NCBI GenBank assembly: GCA_030448105.1
Contig: JAUJNP010000006.1
Coordinates: 55,852-119,851, forward strand
Direction: 5' to 3'
From: Acidimicrobiales bacterium
GTDB taxonomy: Bacteria > Actinomycetota > Acidimicrobiia > Acidimicrobiales > Iamiaceae
Length of the DNA: 64,000 bases
Numbering within the stretch: position 1 is the stretch's first letter; each line of letters starts with the position of its first letter. The notes below the pieces were generated by a model. That model was not told the origin of the DNA and searched no databases. It saw nothing but the letters and a program-made list of their open reading frames with translations. The translations under genes and the position numbers were made by a program. This document shows positions 46,402 through 54,969 of the stretch, one piece after another.

Positions 46402-46623
46402 GTGGGAGTCCTGAATCGGCTCATCGCCAACCGCAAGCAGCTTCAAAAGCAGGCAGAGGTCCTGCTCGACCGCCACGGCGACAAGGTCGTCGACGGGATC
46501 GACAAGGCCGCCCGGGCGGCCGATACCCGCACCGGCGGCAAGCACCACGACAAGATCGACAAGGCGGCCAGGAAGGCCCGGACCTACGTCGAGGGGCGCC
46601 GGCCCCCGGGCGGAGGCCGCTAG
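46402..46623 (+). CDS. Antitoxin-like protein (MT0933 family pattern)
   Basis: 73 residues from GTG 46402 with GAGGAG upstream. KLQKQ-like basic helix, then DKVVDGIDKAARAADTRTGG and KHHDKIDKAARKARTYVEG. The DKIDKAADxxDxxTGGKHxDKI pattern is that of small actinobacterial proteins annotated as MT0933-like antitoxins. No toxin gene is adjacent, so a toxin-antitoxin role is doubtful here; a TANNNT box (TAACGT) lies about 40 nt upstream. Confidence 0.7.
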   Translation: MGVLNRLIANRKQLQKQAEVLLDRHGDKVVDGIDKAARAADTRTGGKHHDKIDKAARKARTYVEGRRPPGGGR

Positions 46624-46629
46624 CCCGGG

Positions 46630-47205
46630 GTGGGAGTCCCGCCCGATCCCCGCTCGCAGATCCTCGCCGCCACGGTCACCTGCATCGGGCGGTACGGCCT
46701 CGCCAAGACCACCCTCGAAGACGTGGCCCGGGAAGCGGTCGTGTCCCGGGCCACCGTGTACAGGCACTTCGCCGGTGGGCGCGACCAGCTGATCGGCGAG
46801 GCCATCACCTGGGAGGTCGGCCGCTTCTTCACCCGGCTCGGCGCGCACGTGGACGACGCCCCCGACTTCATCACCCGTCTGGAGCGGGGGCTGATCTTCG
46901 CCCACCGCGCCGTCGAGGAGCACGAGATCCTCCAGAAGGTGGTGGAGACCGAACCGGAGCGCCTCCTGCCCCAGCTCACCGTGACCGGCCCGCTGGTGCT
47001 GGCCGTGCTGCGGGGCTACCTGGAGCCATTGCTCGAGCACGAGCGGCTGCGGCCCGGGCTCGAGCTCGCCGAGGCCGCCGACTGGTTGGCCCGCAACGTG
47101 CTGTCCTTCATCGTCGCCCAGGGCCACTGGGACCTCACCGACCCGAAGGCGGTGCGCCGCCTCGTGCGCACCCAGCTCCTGGCGGGGGTGCTGGCCGAGC
47201 CCTAG
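46630..47205 (+). CDS. TetR family regulator 1
   Basis: 191 residues from GTG 46630. HTH: SQILAATVTCIGRYGLAKTT, LEDVAREAVVSRATVYRHFA. The C-terminal ligand domain is all helical. It precedes the second TetR gene by 53 bp in the same direction. The inducer is not predictable; the neighbouring ferritin-like gene suggests a role in lipid or oxidation metabolism. Confidence 0.88.
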   Translation: MGVPPDPRSQILAATVTCIGRYGLAKTTLEDVAREAVVSRATVYRHFAGGRDQLIGEAITWEVGRFFTRLGAHVDDAPDFITRLERGLIFAHRAVEEHEILQKVVETEPERLLPQLTVTGPLVLAVLRGYLEPLLEHERLRPGLELAEAADWLARNVLSFIVAQGHWDLTDPKAVRRLVRTQLLAGVLAEP

Positions 47206-47221
47206 CCGGGCGACACAGTCT

Positions 47222-47258
47222 TTGACGCTGAGACAATGAGGCTCCTAATGTCTCAGCG
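47222..47258 (+). promoter_or_regulatory. Promoter with overlapping 10-bp inverted-repeat operator
   Basis: Likely -35 TTGACG (47222-47227) and -10 CCTAAT (47244-47249, 16-bp spacer). The perfect inverted repeat CGCTGAGACA (47226-47235)/TGTCTCAGCG (47249-47258) with 13-nt spacer covers the promoter and ends at the base before the TetR 2 ATG. Typical of TetR autoregulation (inference). Confidence 0.7.
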
Positions 47259-47903
47259 ATGCCATCGCTTCCCGCGGCTTCGACGGCCGAGCTCGAGGCC
47301 CGCATCCTCGACGCCGCCCTCGTCGCCGTGGCCCGCTGGGGCGTCACCAAGACCACCGTGGCCGATGTGGCCAAGCTGGCCGGCTGCAGCCGGGCGTCGA
47401 TCTACCGGACCTTCCCCGGTGGCAAGGACCACCTGTTCGCCGCTCTGGGATCACGAGAGCTCACCGCCTTCTTTCGGCGGACCGGCTCGCTCGTCGATGC
47501 CACCGACTCGCTGGCCGACGCCCTGGTCGTCGGCCTCGTGGAGGCGGCCCGCTTCGTGGCCGGGCACGAGGCCCTGCAGTACGTCCTCGAGCACGAGCCC
47601 GACGTCGTGCTCCCGGTGCTCGGGTTCAAGCAGGTGGACCGGCTCTACCGGGCCGCCGGCATCTTCGCCCGGCCCCACCTCGAGCGCTTCGTCGGCCCGG
47701 ACGACGCGGCGTGGGCGGCGGAGTGGACGGGGCGCATGGTGCTCTCGTACCTGTTCACGCCGTCACCCGGAGTCGACCTCACCGACGCCGCCGACGCCTC
47801 CCGCCTCGTCGAGCAGTTCCTCCTCCCCGCCTTCACCGGAGCCGCCACCGGCTCGGCAACGCCGTCCACCGACCCCGCCGTGCCCGCCCTCCAAGGGAGC
47901 TGA
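47259..47903 (+). CDS. TetR family regulator 2
   Basis: 214 residues from ATG 47259. HTH: RILDAALVAVARWGVTKTTV, ADVAKLAGCSRASIYRTFPG; helical effector domain. It is transcribed from the operator-containing promoter just upstream and ends 3 nt before the ferritin-like gene, which it probably controls together with itself. Paralogous in layout to TetR 1 but clearly divergent in the C-terminal domain. Confidence 0.9.
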   Translation: MPSLPAASTAELEARILDAALVAVARWGVTKTTVADVAKLAGCSRASIYRTFPGGKDHLFAALGSRELTAFFRRTGSLVDATDSLADALVVGLVEAARFVAGHEALQYVLEHEPDVVLPVLGFKQVDRLYRAAGIFARPHLERFVGPDDAAWAAEWTGRMVLSYLFTPSPGVDLTDAADASRLVEQFLLPAFTGAATGSATPSTDPAVPALQGS

Positions 47904-47906
47904 ACC

Positions 47907-49043
47907 ATGTCCATCGAGATGTCGCCCAACGAAGCCCTCATCGGCCGCACCGACGTCGACGACCTCGAGGCCATCCTCTCGGTCACCAACACCGACGTCG
48001 GCGAGCTGGTCCACACCGTCGCCGACAACGCGGATGCCATCTTCACCTGGGACTACGAGAAGGGGAAGCGACCCGCCCTCAACAAGCTCTACGAGAAGGC
48101 CAAGACCTCGCAGTGGAACGGCGAGACCGACCTCCCGTGGGACACCGACGTCGACCAGGAGCAGGTGGTCATGGCCAACGCCGCCGCCGGCGGCGGCTTC
48201 GAGGAGGGCATCGACCTCGCCGGCACGGGCTTCGAGCACTGGGGCGACGCCGAGTGGATCCAGATGGGCATCGAGTCCCAGAACTGGACCCTCTCCCAGT
48301 TCCTGCACGGCGAGCAGGGCGCCCTGCTGTGCACGGCGAAGATCGTCGAGACCGTTCCCTGGATCGACGCCAAGTACTACGCGTCCACCCAGGTGATGGA
48401 CGAGGCCCGCCACGTGGAGGTCTTCGCCAAGTACCTCGACACCAAGCTCACCGGCCACTACCCGGTCAACGCCCACCTCAAGATGCTGCTCGACGACATC
48501 ATCGCCGACAGCCGATGGGACATGACCTACCTGGGCATGCAGATCATGGTGGAGGGCCTGGCCCTGGCCGCGTTCGGGTTCATCCACCAGCTCACCACCG
48601 AGCCGCTGCTCAAGCAGCTCCTGCGCTACGTGATGAGCGACGAGGCCCGCCACGTCGCCTTCGGCGTGCTGTCGCTCAAGGAGTACTACGGCGAGCTCAG
48701 CCAGGCCGAGATCCGCGAGCGCCAGGAGTTCGCCTTCGAGGCGGCGGTGCGCATGCGCGACCGGTTCCTCCAGCAGGAGGTGTGGGAGCGGATGGGCATC
48801 CAGCCGGCCAAGGTGCTGCCCCTCGTGCTGGCCTCGCCCCAGCGGGCGCTGTTCCAGCAGATGCTGTTCACCAAGATCGTGCCCAACTGCAAGAAGCTCG
48901 GCCTGCTCGACGCCGGCGACGGCTGGCTCCGCCAGCGGTTCGGCGAGCTCGGCGTCATCCAGTTCGAGGACTGGCAGGACACCGGGGAGGAGTACGAGGC
49001 CTTCGCCCTCGCCGAGGGCGAGGTCGAGAGCTCCACGGCCTGA
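47907..49043 (+). CDS. Ferritin-like di-iron oxygenase/oxidase
   Basis: 378 residues, ATG 47907 with AAGGGAG. Four-helix-bundle di-iron ligands are complete: Glu135 (LHGEQG), Glu166 and His169 (DEARHVEVF), Glu216 (VEGLAL) and Glu246 and His249 (DEARHVAFG), that is two ExxH motifs. This is a carboxylate-bridged di-iron enzyme of the broad ferritin-like/AurF-type groups; the exact reaction (hydroxylation, desaturation or N-oxygenation) is not readable. Probably in one operon with TetR 2. Confidence 0.83.
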   Translation: MSIEMSPNEALIGRTDVDDLEAILSVTNTDVGELVHTVADNADAIFTWDYEKGKRPALNKLYEKAKTSQWNGETDLPWDTDVDQEQVVMANAAAGGGFEEGIDLAGTGFEHWGDAEWIQMGIESQNWTLSQFLHGEQGALLCTAKIVETVPWIDAKYYASTQVMDEARHVEVFAKYLDTKLTGHYPVNAHLKMLLDDIIADSRWDMTYLGMQIMVEGLALAAFGFIHQLTTEPLLKQLLRYVMSDEARHVAFGVLSLKEYYGELSQAEIRERQEFAFEAAVRMRDRFLQQEVWERMGIQPAKVLPLVLASPQRALFQQMLFTKIVPNCKKLGLLDAGDGWLRQRFGELGVIQFEDWQDTGEEYEAFALAEGEVESSTA

Positions 49044-49075
49044 CCCCCCACCGCCACCGGGGGCGGGCCGGCCGG

Positions 49076-49081
49076 TAGGGT
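49076..49081 (+). promoter_or_regulatory. Putative leaderless -10 box for the gene at 49089
   Basis: TAGGGT ends 7 nt before the ATG at 49089. Confidence 0.5.
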
Positions 49082-49088
49082 CGCGTGG

Positions 49089-49721
49089 ATGGGCTACCGC
49101 TCGGACCCCAGGCTGCTCGTGCTCCATGGGCTCCGGCTGGCAGGGGTGAGCGAGGCCGAGAGTTTGGCCGAGCGCACGGGCGTGCCCGCCGCCGGCGTGG
49201 AGTCCCAGATCGCCCAGGCGGAGGCCTCTGGCTGGGCCCGCTGGCGCGACGGCCGGATGGCGGGTTGGTCGCTGACCCCCGCCGGGCGGGCCGAGGGCGG
49301 TCGGCGGCTGGCCGCCGAGCTCGACCAGGCGGGTGCGAGGGACTCGGTGGGCGACGCCTACCGGCGCTTCGCTGCCGTCAACCACGACCTCCTGGCCGTG
49401 TGCACGGCCTGGCAGGTGGTCGACGAGGGCGCCAACCGCCTGAACGACCACTCCGATGCCGCCTACGACGAAGCCGTGATCCGCCGCCTGGCCGCCATCG
49501 ACGGCCTCATCCAGCCGGTGTGCGCCGACCTGGCCCTCGTCCTCGACCGCTTCGGCGGCTACGGCCCACGGCTGGCGACGGCCCTGGCTCGGGTGGAGGC
49601 CGGCGAGCACGAGTGGTTCACCGGTCCCACCGTCGACTCCTACCACACGGTGTGGTTCGAGCTCCACGAGGACCTGCTGGCCACCCTCGGCGTGGAGCGG
49701 TCGAAGGAGGCGAGCGCCTGA
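49089..49721 (+). CDS. Putative winged-helix protein, unknown function
   Basis: 210 residues. The N-terminal about 75 residues resemble a winged helix (DPRLLVLHGLRLAGVSEAES, then a wing-like GWARWRDGRMAGWSLTPAG). A helical C-terminal domain has DAYRRFAAVNHDLLAVCTAW and HEWFTGPTVDSYHTVWFELH. Its stop overlaps the dapA ATG, so they are co-translated. I do not recognise a named family; transcription-factor function is only a possibility. Confidence 0.7.
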   Translation: MGYRSDPRLLVLHGLRLAGVSEAESLAERTGVPAAGVESQIAQAEASGWARWRDGRMAGWSLTPAGRAEGGRRLAAELDQAGARDSVGDAYRRFAAVNHDLLAVCTAWQVVDEGANRLNDHSDAAYDEAVIRRLAAIDGLIQPVCADLALVLDRFGGYGPRLATALARVEAGEHEWFTGPTVDSYHTVWFELHEDLLATLGVERSKEASA

Positions 49722-50605
49722 TGGCGCGCTTCGGGGCGGTCCTCACCGCCATGGTCACGCCCTTCGGCGCCGACGGCGGGCTCGACACCGGCTCGGCCGC
49801 CGACCTGGCCCGTTGGCTGGTCGAGCTGGGCAACGACGGCCTCGTGCTCACCGGCACCACCGGCGAGAGCCCCACCCTCACCGACGACGAGCGGCTGGCG
49901 GTTTGGCGGGCGGTGCGGGCGGCGGTCGACGTGCCCCTCGTGGCCGGCAGCACCACCAACGACACCCGCCACTCGGTGGCCCTCACCGAGGCGGCCGCCG
50001 ACCTCGGCATGGACGCCATCCTGGCCGTGACCCCCTACTACAACCGCCCCTCCCAGGCCGGCCTCGAAGCCCACTTCCGCGCCGTGGCCGCCGCCACCGA
50101 GCGCCCGGTGCTGCTCTATGACATCCCCGGCCGTACCGGGCGCAAGATCGCCACCGACACCTTGTTGCGCCTGGCCCGGGAGGTGCCCACCATCGTCGGG
50201 GTGAAGGACGCCTCGGGGTCCCCGGCCGAGACCGCCCGCCTGCTGGCCGAGGCGCCCGAGGGCTTCGAGGTCTACAGCGGCGACGATGCCCTCACCCTGC
50301 CACTGCTCGCCGTCGGCGCGGTGGGCGTGATCAGCGTGGCCGGCCACTGGACCGCCGGACTCCAGGCCGACATGATCGCCGCCTTCGCCAAGGGCGAGGT
50401 CGACCGGGCCCGGGAGATCAACGCCCGCCTGCTGGCGTCGTGGGCCTTCGAGAACACCGAGGCTGCGCCCAACCCGGTTCCCACCAAGGTGATGCTCGAC
50501 GTGCTCGGCCACCCGGTGGGGGGGTGCCGCCTGCCGATGGGCCCGGCCCCCGAGGGCCTGCGCGCCGAGGCCGAGCACGTCGCGGGCGCCCTGGGCCTTC
50601 TCTGA
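49721..50605 (+). CDS. dapA: 4-hydroxy-tetrahydrodipicolinate synthase
   Basis: 294 residues. Condenses pyruvate and aspartate semialdehyde. AMVTPFGADGGLD, GTTGESPTLTDDE, AVTPYYNRPSQAGLEAHF with the catalytic Tyr, YDIPGRTG and the Schiff-base lysine in IVGVKDASG; ending with EAAPNPVPTKVML. Order dapA-rnj-ftsK is conserved in actinobacteria. Confidence 0.96.
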   Translation: MARFGAVLTAMVTPFGADGGLDTGSAADLARWLVELGNDGLVLTGTTGESPTLTDDERLAVWRAVRAAVDVPLVAGSTTNDTRHSVALTEAAADLGMDAILAVTPYYNRPSQAGLEAHFRAVAAATERPVLLYDIPGRTGRKIATDTLLRLAREVPTIVGVKDASGSPAETARLLAEAPEGFEVYSGDDALTLPLLAVGAVGVISVAGHWTAGLQADMIAAFAKGEVDRAREINARLLASWAFENTEAAPNPVPTKVMLDVLGHPVGGCRLPMGPAPEGLRAEAEHVAGALGLL

Positions 50606-50612
50606 CCGCCGC

Positions 50613-50618
50613 TAGCTT
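50613..50618 (+). promoter_or_regulatory. Putative leaderless -10 box for rnj
   Basis: TAGCTT ends 7 nt before the ATG at 50626. Confidence 0.5.
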
Positions 50619-50625
50619 GCGGGCC

Positions 50626-52296
50626 ATGGCCGATCCAGTGCGGATCACGTTCCTCGGCGGGCTGGGGGAGATCGGGCGCAACTGCGCGGCCATCGAGGTG
50701 GGCGGGCGGATCATGCTGCTCGACTGCGGCCTGATGTTCCCCGACGCCGACATGCTCGGCATCGACCTCGTCCTTCCCGACTTCACATGGCTGCGCGAGC
50801 ACGGTCACCGCATCGAGGGGTGCATCGTCACCCACGGCCACGAGGACCACATGGGTGCCCTGTCGTTCCTCCTGCGGGAGCTGTCGTTCCCGCTGATCGG
50901 CTCGGCCCTCACCCTCGGGCTGGCCCGCAACCGCATCGAGGAGGCCCGCCTCCTCGACCGCACGTCGTTCGTCACGGTGGCCGACGGCGAGCGTCGCCGC
51001 TTCGGGCCCTTCGACTGCGAGTTCATACCCGTCACCCACTCGGTGCCCCACGGTTTCGCCACCGCGTTCCACACCCCTCAGGGCACCATCCTCCACACCG
51101 GCGACTTCAAGCTCGACCTCACCCCGGTCGACGGCCGCCTCACCGACCTCGGCGTGATGGGCGCCATCGCCCAGAACGAGGGCGTGCGCCTCCTCCTGTC
51201 GGACTCCACCAACGCCGACCAGCACGGCCACTCCCGCTCCGAGCGGTCGGTGGGGGCGGTGCTCGACCGGATCTTCGCCCAGCACGCCGGCCGGCGCATC
51301 GTCACCGCCTGCTTCGCCAGCCACATCCACCGAATCCAGCAGATCGCCGATGCCGCCATCGCCGCCGACCGGGTGGTGGCCACCCTCGGCATGTCGATGC
51401 GCAAGAACGTGCGCCTGGCCCGGGAGATGGGGATGCTGCGGATCCCCGACTCCCACCTGCGCGACATCGACGACGTCGAGGGCCTCCCGCCGGGCGAGGT
51501 CTGCATCATCTCCACCGGCTCCCAGGGCGAGCCCATGTCGGCCCTGGCCCTGATGGCGGCCAACGAGAGCCGGTGGCTGAAGCTCACCGCCGACGACACC
51601 GTCGTCCTCTCGTCGCACCCCATCCCCGGCAACGAGATGAACGTGTCGAAGGTGATCGACGGCCTCTACCGGATCGGTGCCCAGGTCGTGCACTCCGGCA
51701 TCGAGGACGTCCATGCCACCGGCCACGCCAAGCAGGAAGAGCTCAAGACCGTGCTCTCGATCGTGCGACCCGACTGGTTCGTGCCGGTGCACGGGGAGTA
51801 CCGCCACCTCGTCACCCACGCCGGGATCGCCCGCCAGATGGGCGTGGCCGACGACCACGTGCTCGTCTGCGAGGACGGCGACCAGCTCGTGCTGGGCGAC
51901 CGGGGCATCACCAGAGGCGAGCCGGTGCCGGCCGGGTACCTCTACGTGGACGGAACCGGCATCGGTGACGTGGGCAACGGGGTGCTGCGCGACCGGCGGG
52001 TGCTGGCCGAGGAAGGCGTGGTGGTGGTCATCGTGGCCGTGGACGTGGCCACCGGGGCGGTCATCACCGGCCCGGAGGTGATCACCCGCGGCTGGGTCCA
52101 CGCCCCCGAGGCCGAGGACCTCCTCGACGAGTGCCGCGCGGTGGTGACTCAGCAGCTGAAGGAGGCCTTCGCCAGCGGCGAGGCCGGCACCGACATCGAG
52201 TCGCTCCAGCGGCTCGTGCGCCGCGCCATCGGCCGCCTGGTCAACGACCGCACCCGCCGCCGCCCCATGATCGTGCCGGTGGTGATGGAGGCCTGA
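50626..52296 (+). CDS. rnj: Ribonuclease J
   Basis: 556 residues from ATG 50626. Beta-CASP metallo-beta-lactamase RNase with 5'-3' exo and endonuclease activity. FLGGLGEIGRNCAAIEVGG, metal motif VTHGHEDHMGAL, HTGDFKLD, STNADQHGHSRSERSVG and VPVHGEYRHLVTHA. Motif III reads THSVPHGFA where most homologues have THSIPDS-like sequence; the metal-binding His is kept. Followed by a 6-bp GC hairpin (52299-52313). Confidence 0.94.
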   Translation: MADPVRITFLGGLGEIGRNCAAIEVGGRIMLLDCGLMFPDADMLGIDLVLPDFTWLREHGHRIEGCIVTHGHEDHMGALSFLLRELSFPLIGSALTLGLARNRIEEARLLDRTSFVTVADGERRRFGPFDCEFIPVTHSVPHGFATAFHTPQGTILHTGDFKLDLTPVDGRLTDLGVMGAIAQNEGVRLLLSDSTNADQHGHSRSERSVGAVLDRIFAQHAGRRIVTACFASHIHRIQQIADAAIAADRVVATLGMSMRKNVRLAREMGMLRIPDSHLRDIDDVEGLPPGEVCIISTGSQGEPMSALALMAANESRWLKLTADDTVVLSSHPIPGNEMNVSKVIDGLYRIGAQVVHSGIEDVHATGHAKQEELKTVLSIVRPDWFVPVHGEYRHLVTHAGIARQMGVADDHVLVCEDGDQLVLGDRGITRGEPVPAGYLYVDGTGIGDVGNGVLRDRRVLAEEGVVVVIVAVDVATGAVITGPEVITRGWVHAPEAEDLLDECRAVVTQQLKEAFASGEAGTDIESLQRLVRRAIGRLVNDRTRRRPMIVPVVMEA

Positions 52297-52341
52297 CCCC
52301 GGGCGGAGCCCGGTCAGCGCCGTTGCTGGTGGTGCTGGTGT

Positions 52342-52347
52342 TAGCGT
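52342..52347 (+). promoter_or_regulatory. Possible -10 box for ftsK
   Basis: TAGCGT ends 10 nt before the GTG at 52358; spacing slightly longer than the other leaderless candidates. Confidence 0.3.
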
Positions 52348-52357
52348 TGTTGACACT

Positions 52358-54871
52358 GTGACCGCCACGCGCCGTTCGTCGCCGCGGCCGCCGAAGAAGA
52401 AGTCGGCGGCGGGGAGCACCGCGGCCCGCCGGTCGTCGGCCACCAAGCGCCCGTCGGCCGGCAAGGCGCCCGCCGGCAAAGCACCACCCCCTCTCCCCGG
52501 GCCGCCGACCCGGGCGGTGAAGGCGCTGGCCCGGGCCACTTCTGGGCATCGCCGGGACCTGGCCGGCCTGCTGCTGATCGCCCTGGCCCTGCTGTGCGCC
52601 CTCGGGGTCTACCTCGACGCCGCCGGCCCCTTCGGGCGAGGCGCGGCGACCGTGGCGGGGACCATCGTGGGCGCGGCCCGGGTACTCGTGCCCCCCGCGC
52701 TCCTGGCCCTCGGCATCGCCCTCGTCCGGGGCCGGAAGGGGGCACCGAGCGGTGGCGACGACGGCGACGACCCAGCCCTCTCGGACCGGAGGTCCGGGGA
52801 GGCGCATCTGCGTGCCGGCCCCCGCGCCGTCGGCCTGGCCCTCGTGGCCCTGTCCGGGCTGGGGCTGCTGCACCTGGCCCGCGGCCGGCCTGACCTCGGC
52901 GGGGCGAGCAGGGCCCTGCGCGACGCCGCCGGCTACGTCGGGGCCGGCGTGGGCCAACCGGTGACGGCGGTCCTGGGCGCCTGGGGGGCCGTGGTCGTCC
53001 TCGTGCTCGTGATCACCGGTGGGGTCCTGCTGGCCACCCGCACGTCGATCCGGGCCGCTGCCGGCCACGCCGCCGCCGGGGTCCGCCCCGCCGGCCGGGC
53101 CGCCCGCCGGGCGGTCGCCGCCCTGTTCCACGTCGGCCCCGCCGCCGGCGACACCCGCGCCGACCCGGACACGAGCGGCGATGGCGAAGCCGACCACGAC
53201 GAGGCCGGCCCCACCATCACCGTCTACGACCAGGACACCGATGCGTCGCCCGGCGGCGACCGGCCGCAGCGGGGCCGCACCGCCACGCCGGGGGAGCCGG
53301 AGTCGGCGGACCCGGTGGAGCCCACCCAGCTGGAGATCGCCCTCGGGCCGGCCGGGCAGGCCTCGGCGTGGAAGCTGCCGCCGGCCAAGCTGCTGGGCCG
53401 CACCGGCACCCAGGCCGTGGACAAGGTCGGGATCGCGGAGACCGGGCGGGGCCTCGAGCACGCGCTGGCCGAGCACGGGGTGGAGACCCGCCTGGTCGGC
53501 ATGACCGTCGGGCCCACCGTCACCCGTTACGAGCTGGAGCTGGGGCCAGGCGTCAAGGTGGCCCGGGTAACGAGCCTGCACCGCGACATCGCCTACGCCA
53601 TGGCCACGCCCGACGTGCGCATCCTCGCCCCCATCCCGGGCAAGCAGGCCATCGGCGTGGAGATCCCCAACGCCCGCAAGCAGCTCGTAACCGTGGGCGA
53701 CATCCTCGGCAGCGAAGAGGCCCGCCGGGCCAGCCATGCCCTGGAGGTGGCGGTGGGCCGCGACATCGCCGGCACGTCGGTCCTCACCAACCTGGCCACC
53801 ATGCCCCACGTGCTGATCGCCGGGGCCACCGGCGCGGGCAAGTCGTCGTGCATCAACTCGCTGCTCACCTCCATCCTGATGCGCTCCACCCCCGACCAGG
53901 TGCGGATGATCCTGGTCGACCCCAAGCGGGTCGAGCTGGGCCAGTACAACCGGCTGCCCCACCTCCTCACCGAGGTGGTGACCAACCCGAAGAAGGCGGC
54001 CAACGCGCTGGCCTGGGCGGTGCGGGAGATGGAGCGCCGCTACGACCTGCTGGCCGAGGTCGGCTTCCGGGACATCACCGGTTACAACGCCGCCTTCGAC
54101 CGCGGCGAGCTCACCGGGGACCAGGCCGCCCTCGAGGGCCGCGAGTACGCCCGCCTGCCGTTCATCCTCATCGTGGTGGACGAGCTCAACGACCTGATGA
54201 TGGTGGCCGCCCGCGACGTCGAGGAGTCGATCTGTCGCATCGCCCAGATGGCCCGCGCCGTGGGCATCCACCTGGTCATCGCCACCCAGCGGCCGTCGGT
54301 GAACGTCATCACCGGCGTCATCAAGGCCAACATCCCCGCCCGGTGGGCCTTCGCCGTGTCGAGCCTGGCCGACAGCCGGGTGATCCTCGACCAGCCCGGC
54401 GCCGAGCGCCTCCTCGGACGGGGCGACATGCTGCTCCTCGGCCCGGCCTCGAGCATCCCCCAGCGGATCCAGGGGTCGTGGGTCACCGAGGAGGAGGTGC
54501 GGGCGGTCGTCGCCCACTGGATGCGCCAGGCCCCCGTGGTCGCCTACGACGACAAGGTCCAGGGCGCCGACGACGCCAGCGGACCGGGCCAGGCCGGCGC
54601 CGGGAGCGGCGACGAGGACGACGACGACCTCCTGCGCTCGGCCATGGAGCTGGTGGTGCGCTCCCAGCTCGGTTCCACCTCGATGTTGCAGCGCAAGCTG
54701 CGGGTCGGTTTCGCCCGGGCCGGGCGGATCATGGACCTGCTCGAACAGCAGGGGGTCGTGGGTCCCTCGGAAGGGTCCAAGGCCCGCGCCGTGCTGATGA
54801 CGGTGGACGAGCTCGACGGGGCCGGGGTGGGCGCCGGGACGACCGACGCGGGCGGCGACGAACCCTTCTGA
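52358..54871 (+). CDS. ftsK: DNA translocase FtsK/SpoIIIE
   Basis: 837 residues. Clears chromosome ends through the septum and activates XerCD. A basic Ala-rich head is followed by four hydrophobic segments (LAGLLLIALALLCALGVYL to VVVLVLVITGGVLL), a short acidic linker, the alpha domain (GPTVTRYELELGPGVKVARV) and the RecA-like motor with Walker A IAGATGAGKSSCINSLL (about residue 490) and Walker B ILIVVDELNDLMM. The C-terminal gamma winged helix is QLGSTSMLQRKLRVGFARAG. Its partner xerC is at 11383. Confidence 0.95.
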   Translation: MTATRRSSPRPPKKKSAAGSTAARRSSATKRPSAGKAPAGKAPPPLPGPPTRAVKALARATSGHRRDLAGLLLIALALLCALGVYLDAAGPFGRGAATVAGTIVGAARVLVPPALLALGIALVRGRKGAPSGGDDGDDPALSDRRSGEAHLRAGPRAVGLALVALSGLGLLHLARGRPDLGGASRALRDAAGYVGAGVGQPVTAVLGAWGAVVVLVLVITGGVLLATRTSIRAAAGHAAAGVRPAGRAARRAVAALFHVGPAAGDTRADPDTSGDGEADHDEAGPTITVYDQDTDASPGGDRPQRGRTATPGEPESADPVEPTQLEIALGPAGQASAWKLPPAKLLGRTGTQAVDKVGIAETGRGLEHALAEHGVETRLVGMTVGPTVTRYELELGPGVKVARVTSLHRDIAYAMATPDVRILAPIPGKQAIGVEIPNARKQLVTVGDILGSEEARRASHALEVAVGRDIAGTSVLTNLATMPHVLIAGATGAGKSSCINSLLTSILMRSTPDQVRMILVDPKRVELGQYNRLPHLLTEVVTNPKKAANALAWAVREMERRYDLLAEVGFRDITGYNAAFDRGELTGDQAALEGREYARLPFILIVVDELNDLMMVAARDVEESICRIAQMARAVGIHLVIATQRPSVNVITGVIKANIPARWAFAVSSLADSRVILDQPGAERLLGRGDMLLLGPASSIPQRIQGSWVTEEEVRAVVAHWMRQAPVVAYDDKVQGADDASGPGQAGAGSGDEDDDDLLRSAMELVVRSQLGSTSMLQRKLRVGFARAGRIMDLLEQQGVVGPSEGSKARAVLMTVDELDGAGVGAGTTDAGGDEPF

Positions 54872-54896
54872 GCCCGCCGTCGCCGGCGAGGCAGTC

Positions 54897-54955
54897 GCGC
54901 TGGTTCGGGGGGGGCCTCGCCTCTGCGCCGAAACAGCGACAACCCGAACCAGCGC
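54897..54955. repeat. Perfect 13-bp inverted repeat, 33-nt spacer
   Basis: GCGCTGGTTCGGG (54897-54909) and CCCGAACCAGCGC (54943-54955) in the ftsK-alkB gap, 14 nt before the GTG of the AlkB gene. Either an ftsK terminator stem or an operator for the downstream gene. Confidence 0.65.
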
Positions 54956-54969
54956 GCCATGCTGGTGGC

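Noticed and set aside
40000..54871. A defence island or secondary-metabolite cluster around the TetR and di-iron genes
   Set aside because: Neighbours are housekeeping genes and there is no nuclease, carrier protein or transport cassette to support such a cluster.
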